From GCA-2731375 sp002731375 (lineage in GTDB: Bacteria > Pseudomonadota > Alphaproteobacteria > GCA-2731375): DNA of 64,000 nt. Below are positions 1 to 8,233 of the stretch, in pieces (positions within the stretch are counted from its first letter, which is position 1; each line of letters starts with the position of its first letter). The stretch lies in NCBI GenBank assembly GCA_030752605.1, contig JASMDX010000006.1, positions 11,883 through 75,882 of the forward strand, in the 5' to 3' direction. Position numbers and translations under genes: made by a program. Under the pieces are notes generated by a model. The model did no database searches. It saw only the letters and a program-made list of their open reading frames with translations, and was not told the DNA's origin.

Positions 1-1
1 C

Positions 2-217
2 GAGAAAAATTTGCAATGTGAAATTCGTGCCCTTGATGGCCCAAAGGCGGCGACGCCAATTATTGCCATGACCGCCTCGGCCATGGACGAGGGCCACCAT
101 CGCTGCGCCGCCGCCGGCATGAATGACTATATCTCCAAGCCGGTCGAGGGTGCAGAGATGACCCGTCTGATCGCGCGATGGACGGATTCACCAACCGTGG
201 AAACCAAGGCCTCTTGA
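2..217 (+). CDS. Response regulator receiver domain, C-terminal fragment (cut by window edge)
   Basis: The reading frame is open from base 2, so the protein starts before the window. The visible 71 residues are the last third of a CheY-like receiver domain. TPIIAMTASAM carries the conserved Thr/Ala switch strand, and DYISKPVE carries the conserved Lys of beta-5. The phospho-acceptor Asp lies upstream of the window. The protein ends soon after the domain, as in single-domain regulators or hybrid histidine kinases whose receiver comes last; which of these cannot be decided. The stop codon overlaps the next gene. Confidence 0.8.
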   Translation, partial: EKNLQCEIRALDGPKAATPIIAMTASAMDEGHHRCAAAGMNDYISKPVEGAEMTRLIARWTDSPTVETKAS

Positions 218-1578
218 CCGAAACGCCAAACGCAGACGAAGGCGCGGCCGCGGACACCGGCGCAAATAGGCCGGGCTGGCTGGCGGCGGCACGGGTCTAT
301 ACGGACCGCCGCGTCATCGCCATTCTGTTCCTGGGCTTTTCTTCAGGCATGCCGTTGCTGTTGACCTTTTCCACTCTGTCGATCTGGCTGGCCGAGGAAG
401 GCATCTCGAAAACTGCCATAGGCCTGTTCGCCATGGTCGGCATGCCTTATTCCCTCAAATTCGTTTGGGCGCCATTCATAGACCGCTTGCACCTGCCGCT
501 GTTGACCCGCCGGCTGGGCCGGCGGCGGGGCTGGGCGATCCTGACGCAACTTGCCCTGATGGTTGGCATCGTCGGGCTGGGCAGCAATGATCCCGCGAAT
601 GGCGCCTGGGCTATGGCGGCATGGGCGCTCTGTGTCACCTTTGCCTCCGCCTCACAGGACGTGGTGATTGATGCCTACCGGGTGGAGATCCTGGAAGAAC
701 GGCAATATGGCGCCGGTGCGGCGATGATCGTCGCAGGCTATCGCGTCGGCATGCTAGCCTCAGGCGCCGGCGCCTTGTTCCTGGCCGAAAGTTTCAGCTG
801 GTTCTGGGTCTATGCCGCCATGGCGGCCCTAATGGGCGTGGGCATCCTGACCATATTGCTGAATCCGGAGCCGGAACAAAGTCGGGACGCGGACACGGCG
901 CCTGGGATCCGCACGGCCCCCATCCGATGGCTGCGCGAGGCCGTGTTTGAACCGTTTGCCGAATTCCTGCGCCGGGATGGTTGGCAGCCTGCGTTGATGA
1001 TCCTGCTGTTCGTGGTGTTCTACAAATTCGGCGACAGTCTGGCCGGCCTGATGGCCGGGCCGTTCTATGTGGAGCTCGGCTTTTCCAAGTCCGAGATCGC
1101 CTCGGTCTCCAAGATATTTGGCCTTGGCGCCACCTTGGTGGGCGGTTTCCTGGGTGGTCTGCTGGTGGCCCGGCGCGGCATCATGTCATCGCTGTTGTGG
1201 TGCGGCCTGTTGCAGATGTTCTCCAACCTGATGTTCGCCATCCAGGCCATGGTCGGCCATGACGTCACCATGCTGGCAGTGACCATCGCGGTGGAAAATG
1301 TCGCCGGCGGCATGGGCACCGCCGCCTTCGTCGCCTATCTGGCGTCACTCTGCAACGTGGCCTATACGGCGACGCAATATGCCTTGCTGTCATCCCTGAT
1401 GGCCCTGGCCCGAACGGCCTTGTCGGCGCCGGGCGGCATGTTGGCGGAGAGCACAAGCTGGGTGACATTTTTTCTGACCACGACTATTGCCGCCCTGCCC
1501 GGACTGATGTTGCTGTGGTGGCTGGTCAAACGGGGCATCGTGCCCCGGTCGGAAGCGGAGGAGGGTCGCGGGAGATGA
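178..1578 (+). CDS. ampG: AmpG-like MFS permease
   Basis: A 466-residue polytopic membrane protein of the major facilitator superfamily. The N-terminal part (LFLGFSSGMPLLLTFSTLS, then KFVWAPFIDR and a conserved SQDVVIDAYRVE segment) is typical of AmpG permeases, which import anhydromuropeptides for cell-wall recycling. About 12 hydrophobic segments are visible. The ATG at 178 has no clear ribosome site. A TTG at 214 overlaps the stop of the receiver gene (TTGA) behind CCAAGG and is a credible coupled start. The 3' end overlaps the macrodomain gene by ATGA. Substrate is inferred from family only. Confidence 0.72.
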   Translation: MDGFTNRGNQGLLTETPNADEGAAADTGANRPGWLAAARVYTDRRVIAILFLGFSSGMPLLLTFSTLSIWLAEEGISKTAIGLFAMVGMPYSLKFVWAPFIDRLHLPLLTRRLGRRRGWAILTQLALMVGIVGLGSNDPANGAWAMAAWALCVTFASASQDVVIDAYRVEILEERQYGAGAAMIVAGYRVGMLASGAGALFLAESFSWFWVYAAMAALMGVGILTILLNPEPEQSRDADTAPGIRTAPIRWLREAVFEPFAEFLRRDGWQPALMILLFVVFYKFGDSLAGLMAGPFYVELGFSKSEIASVSKIFGLGATLVGGFLGGLLVARRGIMSSLLWCGLLQMFSNLMFAIQAMVGHDVTMLAVTIAVENVAGGMGTAAFVAYLASLCNVAYTATQYALLSSLMALARTALSAPGGMLAESTSWVTFFLTTTIAALPGLMLLWWLVKRGIVPRSEAEEGRGR

Positions 1579-2105
1579 CCGCGAAAATTGAAATTATCGA
1601 GGCGGATATCACCTCCCTGAACGTGGACGCCATCGTCAACGCCGCCAACGGGCAACTGTTGAGCGGCGGTGGCGTTTGCGGCGCCATCCATGCCGCCGCC
1701 GGACCGGGGTTGGAGCGGGAATGCCTGGCCATGGACGGCTGTCCCACCGGCCAGGCCCGCATCACCGCCGGCCACGGCCTCGCCGCGCGCCACGTCATCC
1801 ATGCCGTCGGCCCCGTCTGGCATGGCGGCAAACAGGGTGAAGCTGATTTACTGGCAGGCTGTTATCAGCATTGCTATCAACTGGCGGATCAGGCGGGTTT
1901 GACATCAATCGCCTTCCCCGCCATTTCCACCGGCATTTTCGGCTATCCGCTAGAAGCTGCGACGGAAATTGCACTTGGTACGGCCAGGGAGTATCAGGCC
2001 AAGCCGGGCAGTCTGGAACGCATCATATTCTGCTGTTTTGGCAGGGACGTGACGGAGACCTATCGCCGGCTGGTGGCGCGAAACGCCGGAATGGGCGATA
2101 ACTAA
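1575..2105 (+). CDS. Macrodomain protein (O-acetyl-ADP-ribose deacetylase-like)
   Basis: A 176-residue single macrodomain. It begins with the family pattern IEIIEADITSLNVDAIVNAA, followed by a glycine-rich GGGVCGAIH loop and a second ligand loop ISTGIFGYP. These features define the YmdB/MacroD class, which hydrolyses O-acetyl-ADP-ribose and removes mono-ADP-ribose from proteins. The ATG overlaps the stop of the permease gene (ATGA) with GGGAG just upstream, so translational coupling is likely. A longer in-frame start at 1515 would only extend into the permease gene and is not preferred. Confidence 0.88.
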   Translation: MTAKIEIIEADITSLNVDAIVNAANGQLLSGGGVCGAIHAAAGPGLERECLAMDGCPTGQARITAGHGLAARHVIHAVGPVWHGGKQGEADLLAGCYQHCYQLADQAGLTSIAFPAISTGIFGYPLEAATEIALGTAREYQAKPGSLERIIFCCFGRDVTETYRRLVARNAGMGDN

Positions 2106-2139
2106 CCTCCGTTGGAATTTTTCGGAGGTAGCTTGGCGC

Positions 2140-2733
2140 ATGAACCAGGCATCGTTGTTGCACAAGGCGGCTTTGAGTTTCGGTGAGCGGCCCGCCGTCA
2201 CCGCCAGTTTAAACAGTCTCTATAATTATCACCAGCTTTCCAACCGGGCGGCCCGCCTGGATGGCACCATGGCCAACGAGCTTGGCCTGAACAAGGGCGA
2301 CCGGGTCGCCATTATGATGAAGAATGCACCGGCATTTTTCGAGGCTCTCTTCGGCGCCTGGCACGCCGGGCTAAACGCAGTGCCGATCAATGCCAAGCTG
2401 CACCAAAAGGAAGCCGCCTATATCCTGGAAAATTCCGGCGCGCGCGTTTGTTTTATCACCGAAGATCTGAAGGCCGTGATCACGCCGCTGGCGGACGAGA
2501 TTTCAGGGCTTGAAGCAGTGCTCCCCACCTCCGACACGAACCATGACGCGCTGCTAGCGGGACCGGCGGTACCAATGGCCGATTGCGCGCCGGAAGATAT
2601 CGCCTGGTTGTTCTATACCTCCGGCACCACGGGACGGCCCAAGGGCGCCATGTTGAGCCAGCGTAATCTGATGGCAATGGTGATGAACTATTTCTCCGAC
2701 ATGGATACCATCACGGAACAGGAGAACGGATAA
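2140..2733 (+). pseudogene. Truncated acyl-CoA synthetase (AMP-binding enzyme), N-terminal third only
   Basis: A 197-residue open frame matching only the start of an AMP-dependent CoA ligase (about 510 residues in full). It contains the typical N-terminal lobe (GDRVAIMMKNAPAFFEALFG) and the nucleotide P-loop YTSGTTGRPKGAM, then stops about 30 residues later. The remaining adenylation core and the C-terminal catalytic domain are missing. The stop is part of TAATG, so the next gene starts on it, and GGAGAA inside the remnant serves as that gene's ribosome site. An internal deletion that joined the fragment to the SDR gene is the simplest explanation. Confidence 0.8.
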
Positions 2734-3533
2734 TGGCGGGACGTTTACAGGACAAGGTCGCGTTGATTTGCGGCGCCGGCTCGATTGGGCCTGGCTGGGG
2801 CAATGGTAAGGCCACGGCAACCGCATTCGCACGCGAGGGCGCCAAGGTTTTCGCCGTCGATCTAAATCCCGGCGCCGCAGCGGAAACTGCGGAAATCATC
2901 AAGGGCGAGGGCCATAACGCCACCTCCCATGGCGCCGATGTCTCGGACGAAGGCGCGGTCACCGGGATGGTGGCCGCCTGTAGGGACGCCTATGGCCGGG
3001 TTGATATTCTGCACAACAACGTAGGCATTTCAGGCCGGGGCGGGCCCATCGAAACCAGCCTGGAACAGTGGGAAAGGGTGATGCGCATCAACGTTACCTC
3101 CATGTTCCTGACCTGCCAGGCGGTGCTGCCTTTATTTTTGGAACAGGGGGGTGGCGCTATCGTCAACGTCTCCTCCCTCTCAGCCCTAAAGGCGATCCGG
3201 CCGGAGCTGGCCTATGCCACCTCGAAAGGCGCGGTAAACGCCCTGACCATCAATATCGCCATGGAATTCGCCGGCCGTAATATCCGCTGCAACGCGGTGG
3301 TGCCGGGCCTGATAAACACCCCCATGGTAACCAATGCCATGAAGGATCTGCCGAACAGGGAGATGGAAGCCATGATGGCGGGCCGCGACACCCTCTCGCC
3401 TACGGGCCGCATGGGCGAAGGCTGGGATGTGGCCAACGCCGCCGTCTTCCTGGCCTCGGACGAAGCAAAATACATCAGCGGCATGCTGCTGCACGTGGAT
3501 GCCGGCCTGCAACACAACCTGACGACCGACTAA
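2733..3533 (+). CDS. Short-chain dehydrogenase/reductase
   Basis: A 266-residue classical SDR with a Rossmann fold. The cofactor loop is a variant (GAGSIGPGWGNG) of the usual TGxxxGxG. NNVG follows at about residue 95, Ser147/148 lies in VNVSS, and the catalytic pair is Tyr161-x3-Lys165 (YATSK). Asp43 at the end of beta-2 suggests a preference for NAD(H). The C-terminal pattern YISGMLLHVDAG is standard. The start is coupled to the stop of the truncated ligase (TAATG). It is followed after 22 bases by an enoyl-CoA hydratase gene. The substrate is unknown, perhaps a hydroxyacyl-CoA or an alicyclic alcohol. Confidence 0.85.
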   Translation: MAGRLQDKVALICGAGSIGPGWGNGKATATAFAREGAKVFAVDLNPGAAAETAEIIKGEGHNATSHGADVSDEGAVTGMVAACRDAYGRVDILHNNVGISGRGGPIETSLEQWERVMRINVTSMFLTCQAVLPLFLEQGGGAIVNVSSLSALKAIRPELAYATSKGAVNALTINIAMEFAGRNIRCNAVVPGLINTPMVTNAMKDLPNREMEAMMAGRDTLSPTGRMGEGWDVANAAVFLASDEAKYISGMLLHVDAGLQHNLTTD

Positions 3534-3555
3534 CCTATTTCGAAAGGTATTTGTT

Positions 3556-4323
3556 ATGAGTGAAAGTCCCGTCCGTTACGAACTATCGGAAGGCATCGCG
3601 ACCATCACCATTGACCGACCCGAGGCCATGAACGCCCTCAACAAAGCAGTGCGGGAAGGACTATGGGACGCCCTACGCCGCTTTGCCGGCGATGACGAGG
3701 CATTGGTGGGTATTTTGACAGCGACGGGCGAGAAGGTCTTTTGCGCCGGCGGTGATCTGAAGGAGATGTCGGAGACGGCACTGAAAGTACCGCCGCCCGA
3801 TTTCGTCCCCTATCTCAATCATAATATCAAGACCAATAAACCAGTCATCGCAGCCGTCAACGGCCTGGCCTACGCGGGCGGCTTTCTGCTGGCGCAGATG
3901 TGCGACCTGGTGATCGCCGCGGAGAACGCCAAGTTCGCCATTACCGAGCCGAAGTGGAGCCGGGGCGCGCCTTGGGCCGCCCCCCTGCCCTGGCTGATCC
4001 CACCCCGCGTCGCCATGGAACTGCTGGTCACCGCAAAACCGATCTCGGCCGCGCGGGCTTATCAGATCGGTCTGATCAACCAGATCGTGCCACTGGCGGA
4101 ACTGCAAGACGCCGCCCGCGACATGGCTCTGACCATTGCCCAGAACGCGCCCTTGTCGGTGCGGGCCGGCAAGCAAATGGTCTACGCCGTGGCCGAAGTG
4201 GGCTGGAGCAAAGGGCAAAAGCTTGGCGACAAGATTTACGAGCATGTCTATTTGAGCGAGGATGCCCAGGAAGGGCCGACCGCGTTCAAGGAAAAACGCG
4301 CGCCTGTGTGGAAGGCGCGCTAA
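3556..4323 (+). CDS. Enoyl-CoA hydratase/isomerase family protein
   Basis: A 255-residue crotonase-fold protein. The N-terminus ATITIDRPEAMNALN and the oxyanion segment FCAGGDLKEM are diagnostic. A second oxyanion Gly lies in AAVNGLAYAGGFLLAQMCDLVIA. The position of the usual first catalytic Glu falls in the atypical EPKWSRGAPWAAP, so hydratase, isomerase or ligase activity cannot be separated. It probably forms an operon with the SDR. The ATG follows GAAAGG at suitable spacing. The last codon is followed by about 560 bases without an intact gene. Confidence 0.85.
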   Translation: MSESPVRYELSEGIATITIDRPEAMNALNKAVREGLWDALRRFAGDDEALVGILTATGEKVFCAGGDLKEMSETALKVPPPDFVPYLNHNIKTNKPVIAAVNGLAYAGGFLLAQMCDLVIAAENAKFAITEPKWSRGAPWAAPLPWLIPPRVAMELLVTAKPISAARAYQIGLINQIVPLAELQDAARDMALTIAQNAPLSVRAGKQMVYAVAEVGWSKGQKLGDKIYEHVYLSEDAQEGPTAFKEKRAPVWKAR

Positions 4324-4884
4324 CCGGCGCTATGATCTCTCTTTGATCGGTGGTTTGCCGCGCACAATCTCGTTGTGCATCTCGCTATAGACTTGCTGGA
4401 AGATAATAAGTTCCTTTTATGCTTCGCCGGGGCATTGCCGCCAATTGGGATACCGTTGTCCAGGGCAAATTGTGCCACCGCTTGGCCGGTGCCGTGACAG
4501 GAAAACCGCCGACAGTCGGTATAGCCATCTTGTTCCAATGTATCCCATCTGCTGCATCGGAAATCAGCATACTTCTTATAATGTGACCAATCAAAGGCCA
4601 GGCCCACACAGCAGAGAGCATAGCATTTTGAGCAGTCCGGCTTGAGCTACACCACCTCAATTATTGAATTCATCTAACCTTTTCTCGCAATTTTGGGGTT
4701 TCGAATCTGGTTTTCAGGGAAAAACAATTCCTCAAATCCGCGTTTGCAATACTGTCCAATCATTCTTTTAGGCACTTTCGAAGGACCCTCCCGATCACTG
4801 AAACAACATGTAAATCTTCGTTGAAGCCAAGTTGATTCAGTGCTCGAATGAGCTGCAAGCGACAAGACAAGAGAGGAAACGACC
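4324..4884 (+). other. Intergenic stretch with decayed minus-strand coding traces
   Basis: About 560 bases with no intact gene. On the minus strand, roughly 4330-4660, overlapping open frames of 91 and 95 codons carry pieces that look protein-like (for example AVAQFALDNGIP) and continue in another frame as QVYSEMHNEIVRGKPPI before a stop. This is what a frameshifted gene end would look like. I do not recognise the family. The last 30 bases hold AGAGAGGAAACG, the ribosome site of the gene at 4885. No tRNA or clear terminator is seen. Confidence 0.35.
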
Positions 4885-5784
4885 ATGCAATTGGGCGCGA
4901 ACCTGCCGCTATGGGATATTGGCGGCGATCCTTCCGTGGTGCGGGATTTCAGCCAGGCGGCGGAAGACATGGGCTTTGACTACCTGGGCGCCGCCGATCA
5001 CGTGATCGGCGTTAACGAGGCCAGCCGGCCCGATTGGGGCGCGCGTAACACCTCTGCCGATCTGTTCCATGATCCCTTCGTGTTATTCGGTTATTTGAGC
5101 GCCTGCACCAAGGACATCGGATTTTCCACCCAAGTACTGATCCTGGCTCAACGCCAAGCCGCCCTGGTGGCCAAACAGGCCGCATGCCTGGATGTCCTGA
5201 GCGGCGGACGTTTTCGCCTCGGCATCGGCGTTGGCTGGAACCCTGAAGAATTCGTCGCTCTGAACGAAAATTTCGGCGACCGGGGCCGGCGCTCGGAGGA
5301 GCAGGTTCAATTCATGCAGGCATTGTGGGCAGAATCCCATGTCAGTTTTGACGGCAAATGGCACAAGATTAATGACGCCGGCATTAATCCGCTGCCGGGA
5401 GGCGGCAACATTCCGCTGTGGTTTGGCGGCCATGTGGACGAGACCCTGCGACGCACGGCAAAACTGGGCGACGGTTGGATCATGCTGGCACATCCGCCCG
5501 GTGACCGGGCCAAGGCCGAGTTCGATAAATTGAGCGCCTATACAGTGGCCGAGGGCCGCAACCCGGCTGAAATTGGATTGGAGGTCTGGGTCTCCGTCGG
5601 GGCCGATGGACCGGATGAATGGCGCGGGGAGTTTGAGTTCTGGCGCGATGTGGGCGTCAGCCATATAACCGTCAACAACACCTATGACCGGGGCGATCAT
5701 CATACGCGGATCGCTGGCCGCTCGTTGGCGGATCATATCACTGGGATCGAAATCTACCGCAAGGCGATCGAGGATCTTTTGTAG
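4885..5784 (+). CDS. LLM-class (luciferase-like) flavin/F420-dependent oxidoreductase
   Basis: A 299-residue TIM-barrel protein of the bacterial luciferase-like monooxygenase superfamily. It begins MQLGANLPLWDIGGDP, has AAEDMGFDYLGAADHV near residue 35, and the typical LSGGRFRLGIGVGWNPEEF segment at about 110-128 that contacts the flavin or F420. Such proteins use FMNH2 or F420 to oxidise small organic molecules. It is followed after 3 bases by a flavoprotein gene and apparently starts a five-gene redox operon (4885-10228). The ribosome site is GAGAGGAAA upstream of the ATG. Confidence 0.85.
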   Translation: MQLGANLPLWDIGGDPSVVRDFSQAAEDMGFDYLGAADHVIGVNEASRPDWGARNTSADLFHDPFVLFGYLSACTKDIGFSTQVLILAQRQAALVAKQAACLDVLSGGRFRLGIGVGWNPEEFVALNENFGDRGRRSEEQVQFMQALWAESHVSFDGKWHKINDAGINPLPGGGNIPLWFGGHVDETLRRTAKLGDGWIMLAHPPGDRAKAEFDKLSAYTVAEGRNPAEIGLEVWVSVGADGPDEWRGEFEFWRDVGVSHITVNNTYDRGDHHTRIAGRSLADHITGIEIYRKAIEDLL

Positions 5785-5787
5785 AAC

Positions 5788-7482
5788 ATGACGCAATATT
5801 TGGAGACCGATGTCCTGATCATCGGCGCGGGCGGCGCGGGGATGTATGCCGCCATCGCCGCAGCCGAGACCGGCGCGAATGTACTGTTGCTGGACAAGAG
5901 CATTGTTGGACGTTCCGGCGCCACCATCATGGCGCAAATGACCGTGGCCGCCGCCGTAGGTGAGGAGGAGCCCGATGATTGGCGCTTTCACCTGAAGGAC
6001 ACCATCGCCGCTGGGCGCGATCTGGTTGACGAGCCTTTGGCAAGAATACTCTGTCAAAGGGCGCCGGAGAAAATCTGGCAGATGGATGAATGGGGTGTTG
6101 GATGGGCCAGATCGGGCAATCACCTAACGCAAGCCCACGCGCCGGGCCATGACCGCAAGCGTTGCGTCTATGTGGATTTCCTCAATACCGGGCCGGCCAC
6201 CGCACGTACCTTGCGCAACCAGGTGCGAAAATATGACAGTATCCGCCGGGTCTCAGACCTGATCGTTACCGATCTGGTGCCGCAAGACGGACGTGCGGCG
6301 GGCGCCGTGGCCCTGCATCTAGAATCCGGCCAGACCGTGACCATCGCGGCTAAGGCGACGGTGATCGCCACAGGCGGTCTGACGAGTATGTACAACCGCA
6401 ACTCCGCCTCCGCCAACATGGGCGGCGACGGCTATGCCCTGGGCCTGCGCGCCGGCGCTGAACTGATCGATATGGAATTCGTGCAGTTCTTCCCCATCGG
6501 CCATCTGGCGCCACGGATGACGGGCATGGACCCAATCATGTGGGATCCGTTCCGATATAAACTGGGTGGCCGATTATTGAACGGTAATATGGAGGAGTTC
6601 ACCCAGAATTACGGTGCACCAGAGGACGGCAAGTATGTGGTCACCCGCGACGCCGCCACCTACGCCATTTTCAAGGAAGTCGAGGCCGGGCGCGGCTCCC
6701 CCCATGGTGGAGCCTGGCTGTCGTTCGAGCACATCGCGGAGGCGGATCTGCGTGCCGCCTTTGGTCCCGTCATTGACCGTCTGGCGGACAACGGCATCGA
6801 CCTGACGAAAATGGCCATCGAGGTTGCGCCCATTGCGCATTATCACATGGGCGGTCTGCGCACCAATGACAGCCTGGCGACCACGCTGCCGCATTTGTTC
6901 GCCACCGGGGAGGCTGTAGGCGGGGCTAACGGCGCCAACCGCCTATCGGGCAACGCCATCTCGGAGGTCTTTGTTTTTGGCGAGCTGGCGGGCCGCTCCG
7001 CGGCATCGCTGCGCCATGGCGCCATGCCCAATATCCGGGAGGCGGCGGCACCGTATCTGGCCGTCATTGTGGAGGCCGCAACGCGCACAAGCGATGGCAC
7101 GGCGCCAACAGCCGCCATCGCCGCGCTACAAAACATCATGCAACAGGATGTCGGCCCGTTCCGCACGGCGGAGGGTCTGCGCCGGGCCTTGGCGGACCTG
7201 ACGGAACTGACCGACCTGTTGCCGGACCTGCCTACGGGCGGCGCCAAGGCCTTCAATCAACAAATGGCGGACTGGTTTGGGCTGCGTAACATGGTATTGG
7301 TGGCCCGCACCGTCGCCACCGCCGCCCTGGCCCGCACGGAAAGCCGGGGCGCCCATCAGCGGGAGGACCATCCCGGCCTGGATGAAGCCTGGACCTACAA
7401 TCAGGTCATTTCCCTGAATGGCGATGAGATCCAATCATCCCGTGGCGAGGTCCGCCGCCTTGCCCAGGAGGAACTAGTCTAA
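5788..7482 (+). CDS. Fumarate reductase/succinate dehydrogenase-type flavoprotein
   Basis: A 564-residue FAD protein of the FrdA/SdhA/NadB superfamily. The dinucleotide fold is at the N-terminus (VLIIGAGGAGMYAAIAAAE), followed by RSGAT. IAHYHMGGLRT near residue 350 corresponds to the His/Gly catalytic region, and LFATGEAVGGANGANRLSGNAI closes the FAD site. The C-terminal helical domain is complete. Its stop overlaps the start of a 2Fe-2S protein gene (TAATG), so the two are translationally coupled and probably form one enzyme. No membrane anchor subunit is nearby, so a soluble dehydrogenase or reductase is likely. The substrate is not evident. Confidence 0.85.
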   Translation: MTQYLETDVLIIGAGGAGMYAAIAAAETGANVLLLDKSIVGRSGATIMAQMTVAAAVGEEEPDDWRFHLKDTIAAGRDLVDEPLARILCQRAPEKIWQMDEWGVGWARSGNHLTQAHAPGHDRKRCVYVDFLNTGPATARTLRNQVRKYDSIRRVSDLIVTDLVPQDGRAAGAVALHLESGQTVTIAAKATVIATGGLTSMYNRNSASANMGGDGYALGLRAGAELIDMEFVQFFPIGHLAPRMTGMDPIMWDPFRYKLGGRLLNGNMEEFTQNYGAPEDGKYVVTRDAATYAIFKEVEAGRGSPHGGAWLSFEHIAEADLRAAFGPVIDRLADNGIDLTKMAIEVAPIAHYHMGGLRTNDSLATTLPHLFATGEAVGGANGANRLSGNAISEVFVFGELAGRSAASLRHGAMPNIREAAAPYLAVIVEAATRTSDGTAPTAAIAALQNIMQQDVGPFRTAEGLRRALADLTELTDLLPDLPTGGAKAFNQQMADWFGLRNMVLVARTVATAALARTESRGAHQREDHPGLDEAWTYNQVISLNGDEIQSSRGEVRRLAQEELV

Positions 7483-7826
7483 TGAGTGATCGTCTAACCA
7501 CCTGCCTGAAAATCCGCCGAGGCGCACCGGGCGAGCCCGAGGGCTACGATGTGATCGAGTTTGAGTTCGAGGCCGGCCAGTCGGTGTTGGACGCCCTGCG
7601 CTGGATCAGGAGCAACCGGGATGCCACGTTGGCCGTGCGCTATTCCTGCATCAACGCCAACGCCTGCAAGGAATGCGTCATGCGCATAGATGGCCGCACC
7701 GGCTATGCCTGCACCACGGCACTAAGACCTGGCGAAATGCTGATCGAACCCCTGCCCAACAAAAGCCTGATCCGCGACCTGGTCACCGATACCCTGCCAC
7801 CCGATGAGCGGCTGCTCGAGACATAG
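7482..7826 (+). CDS. 2Fe-2S ferredoxin-domain protein (SdhB/FrdB N-terminal-type)
   Basis: A 114-residue protein matching only the plant-type ferredoxin half of SdhB/FrdB. The order is a beta-grasp start (LKIRRGAPG), SVLDALRWI, then the cluster ligands in SCINANACKECVMRIDG and a fourth Cys in YACTTAL. The C-terminal [4Fe-4S]/[3Fe-4S] domain found in normal SdhB (about 240 residues) is absent and may be replaced in trans by the ferredoxin gene 100 bases downstream. It is translationally coupled to the flavoprotein. It probably transfers electrons from that FAD. Confidence 0.8.
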   Translation: MSDRLTTCLKIRRGAPGEPEGYDVIEFEFEAGQSVLDALRWIRSNRDATLAVRYSCINANACKECVMRIDGRTGYACTTALRPGEMLIEPLPNKSLIRDLVTDTLPPDERLLET

Positions 7827-7924
7827 AGCTATTTTGCATAGACGCGCGAATGGTTTAGAGTTGCATTTGGGCTGCATGGGGGTTAGTCCGCGACCGTAAT
7901 TTGAGCCCACGGAATGGTGCCGCC

Positions 7925-8230
7925 ATGCAGATCAAGAACAGTCAGGTTCTCAGGACTCCCAATTCGCCGACCCCTGGACGTCCCGTCCTCTTCAATCCAG
8001 ACATTTGCACCGGCTGCAATATCTGCGTGCATTTCTGCATGGAGGATATTTTCCTGCCCGCGCCGAAAAAAGGCGAGGTGCCGCAAATCCTCTATCCGGA
8101 AGAATGCTGGTATTGCGGCAATTGCGTCGATGATTGTCCGGAGCCAGGCGCCATCGCCCTGAACCATCCCCTGATGCAGCGGGTGCGCTGGAAGCGCAAG
8201 GCCACCGGCGAACATTTCCGGGTGCGATAG
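7925..8230 (+). CDS. 2x[4Fe-4S] ferredoxin (AprB-like)
   Basis: A 101-residue protein with two CxxCxxCxxxC motifs: CTGCNICVHFC near residue 31 and CWYCGNCVDDCPEPGA near residue 61, followed by a short basic tail. This resembles the small subunit that accompanies AprA-type flavoproteins. I chose the ATG at 7925; an upstream in-frame TTG at 7901 would add eight residues without family support. The gene sits 3 bases before an AprA/FrdA-like flavoprotein gene, so the two products probably associate. Confidence 0.82.
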   Translation: MQIKNSQVLRTPNSPTPGRPVLFNPDICTGCNICVHFCMEDIFLPAPKKGEVPQILYPEECWYCGNCVDDCPEPGAIALNHPLMQRVRWKRKATGEHFRVR

Positions 8231-8233
8231 ATC

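Noticed and set aside
4640..4680. tRNA-like string (minus GTAGCTCAAGCCGG)
   Set aside because: The D-arm pairing fails and no anticodon or T-arm follows.
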